Shown here piece by piece: positions 32,572 through 37,145 of a DNA stretch of 37,145 nt (the first letter of the stretch is position 1; each line of letters begins with the position of its first letter). The notes beneath the pieces are model-generated. The model saw nothing but the letters and a program-made list of their open reading frames with translations. It searched no databases and was not told the origin of the DNA. Made by a program: the position numbers and the translations under genes. Origin of the DNA: CAZTZL01 sp964537715 (GTDB lineage Bacteria > Zhuqueibacterota > QNDG01 > DSAB01). The stretch lies in contig CAZIAH010000026.1 in the NCBI GenBank assembly GCA_964537715.1, positions 1 through 37,145 of the forward strand, in the 5' to 3' direction.

Positions 32572-33645
32572 TTATAGTTTTTCTTTAAGAATATTGATTA
32601 TTCTTTCAGACGTATTTCCATCTCCAAGCCATTTTATTTTATCATTTGTTATTGAATAAGACTTAAAAAATGAAATGGTATCCTCAACCATTTGTTCAAC
32701 AGAATTTGATTCACCTACTAAGATACTATTTCCGAATTCTAAAGACTCTGGCCTCTCTGTGTTATTCCTCGGAACTGCAACCGGTACTTTAAGCAAAGGA
32801 CATTCTTCTTGGCTAGTTCCGGAATCTGAAACTACACCATAGGAATTATATTGCAAATATAGATATTTTAGAAAGCCATAAGGACCCACAAGTTCAATAA
32901 AAGGCTTTTTATCTAATAGATTATATTGATTGATTAAATTAACAGCTCTTTTAAATTTTACAAGTTTAACAGGTAAGTTTAATTTATTACCCAAATAATT
33001 TAAATATCTTAAAATATGATTATATTGATTTACATCTTTTAAGTTTTCGTTTCTATGTATATCTGCTACAATATAGTCACCTTTTTTTTTACCACTAGGC
33101 ATATATTCTTTAACAACTTCAACAATCGTATTACCAACAATAAAAATATTTTCTGGATCTTTATTTTCTTTAATTAATCTTTCTTTATATAATGGTGTAT
33201 AAACAAAAATAAAATCAGATACATAGTCGCAAATCACTCTGTTTACTTCCTCAGGCATTCTCCTGTCATAAGATCGCATGCCTCCCTCTATATGCCCGAT
33301 TTTATAACCTTCTTTGAATAAAGGAACACTAACAACAACAGAATTTGAGTCGCCTAAAAATAATATTAAATCTGGCCTTAATTTCCTATCTTTTATTAAC
33401 TTAATAACGGCTTTTGAAAGGTATGATAATTGTTCATAATGATTTTTACTTTTTATTCCAGTTGTTAATGTAAAATCTGGTTCTTTTAATTTCAATTCTT
33501 TGAAAAATATTTTACTTAACTCATCATCATAATGTTGACCAGTATGAATCATTATGTGGTTAAAATTTTCATCCAATTTTTTAAATACTTTGCTCATACG
33601 AATAAAATCAGGTCGTATGCCAGTAATTGTAACAATTTTTTTCAT
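32572..33645 (-). CDS. wecB: UDP-N-acetylglucosamine 2-epimerase (non-hydrolysing)
   Basis: WecB interconverts UDP-GlcNAc and UDP-ManNAc in the cytoplasm. The 357-residue protein has the expected length and motifs: TGIRPDFIRMSKVFK, LGD99SNSV, HIEGGMRSYDRRMPEEVNR with Glu120 and the later Glu pair, H197RNEN, and SDSGTSQEECPLLKVPVAVP followed by RNNTERPE. Sequence departs somewhat from E. coli WecB (IRPDF for TRPE), so a 2-epimerase for a modified UDP-sugar, as in the WbjD/FnlC step, is possible. The neighbouring RmlD-like and cupin enzymes would fit that reading. Confidence 0.9.
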   Translation of the reverse strand: MKKIVTITGIRPDFIRMSKVFKKLDENFNHIMIHTGQHYDDELSKIFFKELKLKEPDFTLTTGIKSKNHYEQLSYLSKAVIKLIKDRKLRPDLILFLGDSNSVVVSVPLFKEGYKIGHIEGGMRSYDRRMPEEVNRVICDYVSDFIFVYTPLYKERLIKENKDPENIFIVGNTIVEVVKEYMPSGKKKGDYIVADIHRNENLKDVNQYNHILRYLNYLGNKLNLPVKLVKFKRAVNLINQYNLLDKKPFIELVGPYGFLKYLYLQYNSYGVVSDSGTSQEECPLLKVPVAVPRNNTERPESLEFGNSILVGESNSVEQMVEDTISFFKSYSITNDKIKWLGDGNTSERIINILKEKL

Positions 33646-33662
33646 TTTTAGATAAATTTCCC

Positions 33663-34340
33663 TTATAAGAATAACTTCTTTAAAATTTTTTTTATTGATG
33701 TTGGAATTTTTCTTTTTAGTGAATAAATAAAATAATCTAACTTTGGGGGTTCATCTTCAGTCCTTCTGATATTCTTAATAGCCCAGATAATGCCATATGG
33801 CTCATCATAATTATTTCCATATCCATCATCAAAATGATATTCTTTTACACAAAATAAATCCCATGTTTCATCAAAATCTTCAACATTCCATCCAGATTTA
33901 TGTTCCTGATATGCTCCTCCATCCATCCCCCAGCGATCTTTTCTTCCTTCTATATTTTCTTGGGGAATAAATCCTAGTGGAGTAAAAATTACAACTTGTT
34001 TTTTTGCGATTCGTTCACATTGTGGTAATAATTTAAATCCATCATCCTTTTCAATATGTTCTATAAAATCTATCATAAAAATACTGTCTATTGATTTTTC
34101 TGGAAAAAGTTTTAACGCTTTTTCCCATGTTGAGTTCAAATATACATAATTTTTAAATGGATTTATCATCATACTTTTTTTTATGTATTCAAGATAAGGC
34201 TCTATGCAAATATGAATTTTAGGATTAATTAATCTTTGAGGATTAATACCACATCCAATATCAAGAATTATCTTTGCTGGTTCAATCTTCTTTTTTATCA
34301 ATTTTTTTATTTCTTTTTTGGATACAAATTTAATACTCAT
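33663..34340 (-). CDS. Class I methyltransferase-like protein
   Basis: The 225-residue product has IILDIGCGINPQRLINP as SAM motif I, ICIEPYLEYIKK as motif II, and SIDSIFMIDFIEHIEKDDGF, then KKQVVIFTPLGFIPQ. This fits a SAM-dependent methyltransferase of the Methyltransf_11/23 type. The C-terminal 30 residues are very basic and may hold the protein at the membrane. Target unknown. There are 17 nt to the epimerase gene downstream and 63 nt to the methyltransferase upstream. Confidence 0.8.
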   Translation of the reverse strand: MSIKFVSKKEIKKLIKKKIEPAKIILDIGCGINPQRLINPKIHICIEPYLEYIKKSMMINPFKNYVYLNSTWEKALKLFPEKSIDSIFMIDFIEHIEKDDGFKLLPQCERIAKKQVVIFTPLGFIPQENIEGRKDRWGMDGGAYQEHKSGWNVEDFDETWDLFCVKEYHFDDGYGNNYDEPYGIIWAIKNIRRTEDEPPKLDYFIYSLKRKIPTSIKKILKKLFL

Positions 34341-34403
34341 ATTCTCAAATCTCTTAAAATTATATTTTGTACATTATAATCTGTAAAGTAAACCTTGAAT
34401 TTG

Positions 34404-35087
34404 CTATTTGCTTATAATACAGATCAAACTTAATGGTTTGGTCTGTTTCTTAAACAATAACTTATTAATAGTTCTGCTTAACAAATTCCTATAAATAATA
34501 TCACGAATTATTTTAACACGACGATTAAAAATATTTCCATAAACATCATCATAGTAGAACTTCTTATTACTAAAGAAATTATACATATTTTCGTTTATAG
34601 ACAATAATATATGATACACATTTCCTGGTTTTTCTTTGTAAGGTGTGGAAATCATCATTTTTCTTTTGAACTTTACATCTTTAATAAGCTCAAAGCCATC
34701 CTCAATATGCTCAATAACTCCGCTAGAAACAACAAAATCAAAACTTTCCATTTTTGATACATAATCTCGAATGTCAGAAATATGATAAGAGATGTTGACT
34801 CCTGTGTAATTCTTTTTACTATATTCAATTGCTTCTTTCGAAATGTCAATCCCTGTTATAAAAACATTGGGTATTGACGATAATATCTTACAACCATATC
34901 CTACACTACAACCTAAATCAAGTATTTTTATATCCCCTTTGATATTATTATTAGTTATATCATTTTGGATAATCTTTCGAAAAAATTTATATCTATTAAT
35001 ATGTCTTCTTCCCTCTGCCTCATCATGAGTAACGCCGGGGATAAAACGTTCTCCTTTGTTAAATATCTTTTCTTCATTTTTATCCAT
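34404..35087 (-). CDS. Class I SAM-dependent methyltransferase with GERF N-terminal motif
   Basis: The 227-residue product begins with a segment seen in methyltransferases of polysaccharide loci (KGERFIPGVTHDEAEGRRHI, NRYKFFR). Then come KILDLGCSVGYGCKILSS (motif I), FITGIDISKEAIEYSKKN (motif II), and SFDFVVSSGVIEHIEDGFEL. Like the preceding gene product it probably modifies a sugar or the chain end of the polymer. It ends 63 nt before the next gene and starts 40 nt after the flippase gene. Confidence 0.85.
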   Translation of the reverse strand: MDKNEEKIFNKGERFIPGVTHDEAEGRRHINRYKFFRKIIQNDITNNNIKGDIKILDLGCSVGYGCKILSSIPNVFITGIDISKEAIEYSKKNYTGVNISYHISDIRDYVSKMESFDFVVSSGVIEHIEDGFELIKDVKFKRKMMISTPYKEKPGNVYHILLSINENMYNFFSNKKFYYDDVYGNIFNRRVKIIRDIIYRNLLSRTINKLLFKKQTKPLSLICIISK

Positions 35088-35127
35088 AAACTTCCCTATG
35101 CATTATAAGTTATTATAAACTTCTTTT

Positions 35128-36660
35128 CTATTTACTATATAATGTACTCTTTATCCAATCTAAAATATGTTCTTTTTCACCTTTTTCAAACACTTTAAAC
35201 ATTAAAGCAAATATAAAATATGATATGATTGATAGTAAAAAAAACAATAATAAATTACCCATGTTTGATACTAAATTTAACTTTATAATAGCAACAATCA
35301 AACATATTTGCATTAAACCAGCTTGAAGTGGTTTAATATATACTTTTTTAAGAAATATACTATTTTTTACAATCATTACTTTTATATTAATAAAATAAAT
35401 AAAAATAATCACGGGAAACCCCGACACGAAAAATGATAACGCAGCACCTGATATACTCATTAACTTTATCAATGGATACATAGTTAACAACATAATAATC
35501 ATAGTGGATAATGTGTAGACAGCATTGTTCTTTGGTTTCCCAACTCCAAGATTAATTAACCCTGGTATTTGACCTAACGATATTAAAAAAAAACCACCAC
35601 TTAAAAAAACCAATGCAAGCCATCCTTTTTCAGCAAAATCTTTTCCCATCCAAAAGTAGAGTATCTTATATGAGAATAAAATTATTGGAATATAAATTGC
35701 AAATTTAAATGCTAAAGTTATACGAAACATTTTTAAGTATATATTATGTAATCGTTTTATCTGATTTGTACTTGACATTTCACTTGCGATAGGAAAGAGT
35801 ATTTCTGAAATTTTAAAAATAAATCCGTTTACTCTCTCAGTAAGTTTTTGAGAAACGACAAAATATGTAAGAGAAGCGGGACCTAATAAAACACTTATAA
35901 ATAATTTTGCCAACTGATTTATTGAGATATTAGCTAATTGTGTAAAGAAATCATAAATAGCGAAATTGAATAGTTTTTTAATTAAATTCTTATTATATAC
36001 TATTGTTACTCTATAGAAAGGCATTAATTTTTTTACTGTTATAAAAAATATAGATAACATTGCGATTCCAATACTAAATTGAATAATTACAACTTCTCTC
36101 AAACCATAGTTAAAATGTAATATTAAAACAACTAATAATGTGCTGGCTGAACCTAAAACTATGTTTATTGTATTTTCAATATCAAATCTATTCAATGCTT
36201 TAGGAACACTAACATATACACTTCTCACAAAAGTAACTAAAAATCCAACCGCTGATAAATAAAAAGAAAATTTTGTTATATTGATCATGTCTAATGAAAT
36301 TTTAAATAATTTTTGTACAAATATATTTGTTAAAGCAATAATAAAAATCATACCAACTATTCCTAAAATGCCATATACTAAAGTTAGCGTATTAATTATT
36401 GAACTTACTGTATCATAATCTCTCTTTACATAATATTCTGAAATATATTTTAAACCTGCACTACCTAATCCTAAATTAAGAAAAGCAAAATAACCTGTTA
36501 CCATCATAACAATTGCAAGAATTCCATAGGCATCATTACCTAGCCTATGTACTATATATGGCATACAAGCCAAATTTAAACCAATTGGCCATATCCAGCC
36601 AATAGCATTAAAAATGCTATTTTTTATTGATTTATGTGCAAGTGAAGCGTTGTTATTCAT
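35128..36660 (-). CDS. wzx: Polysaccharide flippase (Wzx, MOP superfamily)
   Basis: This inner-membrane protein moves the lipid-linked repeat unit to the periplasmic side. The 510-residue product has about 14 hydrophobic helices. The N-terminal SIFNAIGWIWPIGLNLACMP, YIVHRLGNDAYGILAIVMMV and NLGLGSAGLKYISEYY are typical of the polysaccharide-biosynthesis/RfbX family. ATG at 36660 is preferred because AGGA lies 5 nt upstream; the TTG at 36675 lacks a site. It is the first gene of the minus-strand run of the cluster with a possible promoter at 36764-36792. Wzx with a Wzy-like protein and a WbaP-type initiator indicates the Wzy-dependent route. Confidence 0.92.
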   Translation of the reverse strand: MNNNASLAHKSIKNSIFNAIGWIWPIGLNLACMPYIVHRLGNDAYGILAIVMMVTGYFAFLNLGLGSAGLKYISEYYVKRDYDTVSSIINTLTLVYGILGIVGMIFIIALTNIFVQKLFKISLDMINITKFSFYLSAVGFLVTFVRSVYVSVPKALNRFDIENTINIVLGSASTLLVVLILHFNYGLREVVIIQFSIGIAMLSIFFITVKKLMPFYRVTIVYNKNLIKKLFNFAIYDFFTQLANISINQLAKLFISVLLGPASLTYFVVSQKLTERVNGFIFKISEILFPIASEMSSTNQIKRLHNIYLKMFRITLAFKFAIYIPIILFSYKILYFWMGKDFAEKGWLALVFLSGGFFLISLGQIPGLINLGVGKPKNNAVYTLSTMIIMLLTMYPLIKLMSISGAALSFFVSGFPVIIFIYFINIKVMIVKNSIFLKKVYIKPLQAGLMQICLIVAIIKLNLVSNMGNLLLFFLLSIISYFIFALMFKVFEKGEKEHILDWIKSTLYSK

Positions 36661-36763
36661 TCCATTCCTATCCAAAATATCGATCTTATTTTCAATTGTA
36701 AAAAGTCTTCTTATCCTTGCTTAAAAAGAAAATATGACATCTTCAATGGTCCGTGAATTGTGC

Positions 36764-36792
36764 ATTATAGAGAGAATTCTAAATTTTATAAA
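36764..36792 (-). promoter_or_regulatory. Possible sigma-70 promoter of the polysaccharide operon
   Basis: On the minus strand TTTATA (36792-36787, four of six matches to TTGACA) is followed after 17 nt by a perfect TATAAT (36769-36764). Transcription would start near 36757 and leave about 97 nt before the wzx ATG. The surrounding sequence is A+T-rich, so chance matches are likelier here. Confidence 0.4.
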
Positions 36793-36815
36793 TATAAAAA
36801 CATATTTAATTTAAT

Positions 36816-37145
36816 CTATAAAACACCAATTTCATCTAAAGGTTCTACTAAAAATGGGATATAATCAATAACACCCGTATCAACCGGCGTAGGCAAATCA
36901 TTCGCATCATAAATACGAGTACTAATTTCTGATTCATCTGCGCTACCCCACCAATTATTTTCTGCATTAATTGTTATTTCCAAATAACGACTATATATAT
37001 TATATATTTGTGCATCGTCAAAATTATTATAATTTATATTAACACTATCAACATAATAATCAAGCGTTACAAAAACATCACCCTCCTTAAATTGATTTTC
37101 TTGTACGCGCGCCCCCGGGTCGGGGGGATGGGCAGCGCCGGATTT
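36816..37145 (-). CDS. Right-handed parallel beta-helix protein, C-terminal part (partial)
   Basis: A minus-strand frame is open from the window edge to a TAG at 36816-36818. Its C-terminus reads NNWWGSADESEISTRIYDAN, then LPTPVDTGVIDYIPFLVEPL. This NxWG ... I..RIYD.N ... G.xDYxPFL pattern is the characteristic end of secreted parallel beta-helix proteins of the NosD/pectate-lyase-like type. Before it are short Asn-rich strands (YYVDSVNINYNNFDD). No type IX sorting domain follows the helix. The first 13 or so codons at the window edge are in a strongly G+C-rich stretch and their translation (KSGAAHPPDPGAR) is unlike the rest, so that part is suspect. Role in the polysaccharide locus, if any, is unknown. 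Confidence 0.65.
   Translation of the reverse strand, partial: KSGAAHPPDPGARVQENQFKEGDVFVTLDYYVDSVNINYNNFDDAQIYNIYSRYLEITINAENNWWGSADESEISTRIYDANDLPTPVDTGVIDYIPFLVEPLDEIGVL

Overview
The window is a bacterial chromosome segment that fits a member of the Fibrobacteres-Chlorobi-Bacteroidetes superphylum or a nearby candidate phylum (for example Ignavibacteria, Calditrichota, KSB1 or Marinimicrobia-like). Two secreted proteins carry the NPFNP-type C-terminal sorting domain of type IX secretion, and a gingipain-type C25 peptidase is present. The clearest promoters look like the general sigma-70 consensus (TTGACA, 17 bp, TATAAT) rather than the TTTG/TAnnTTTG form of Bacteroidia. This points to a relative rather than a true Bacteroides, but it is an inference.

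Layout. 1-6.2 kb: a C25 peptidase gene, frameshifted and cut by the window edge, lies downstream of a cation diffusion facilitator. Divergent from these is a promoter, a well-folded leader RNA and an intrinsic terminator, followed by a fibronectin-III/type IX cargo gene. A convergent second type IX cargo gene follows. 6.3-8.5 kb: two modules, each a small helical protein plus a minimal nucleotidyltransferase, flank an ERCC4/XPF-type nuclease. 8.5-11.1 kb: two copies of an S23/IVP-type four-helix-bundle protein gene, each bracketed by inverted arrays of short AGGTAAAGGT-like repeats, flank a Wzi-like outer-membrane protein gene. The left copy has lost 111 nt in frame.

11.1-36.7 kb: a long, almost wholly minus-strand surface-polysaccharide cluster. 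Transcription runs from right to left. It starts with a Wzx flippase and two methyltransferases, then a four-gene nucleotide-sugar block (UDP-GlcNAc 2-epimerase, SDR, RmlC-like cupin, RmlD-like reductase). Next come several glycosyltransferases, an O-antigen polymerase/ligase, an epimerase, an FkbM methyltransferase and a WecG/TagA transferase. A complete GDP-D-glycero-alpha-D-manno-heptose set follows (HddA, HddC, GmhB, GmhA, plus a transaldolase that could supply sedoheptulose 7-phosphate and an SDR epimerase). The cluster ends with GDP-fucose synthesis (Gmd, Fcl) and the initiating polyprenyl-phosphate sugar-phosphate transferase. Together these would build a lipid-linked oligosaccharide containing heptose, fucose and an N-acetylated sugar, flip it, polymerise it and export it; the Wzi-like protein could help hold it at the surface. 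The part from about 14.8 kb rightwards is clearly richer in A+T than the left end, as is usual for exchangeable O-antigen loci.

The right edge holds the C-terminus of a parallel beta-helix protein. The last 40 bases are abruptly G+C rich and may be an assembly artefact. No tRNA, rRNA, CRISPR array, transposase or prophage gene was seen.
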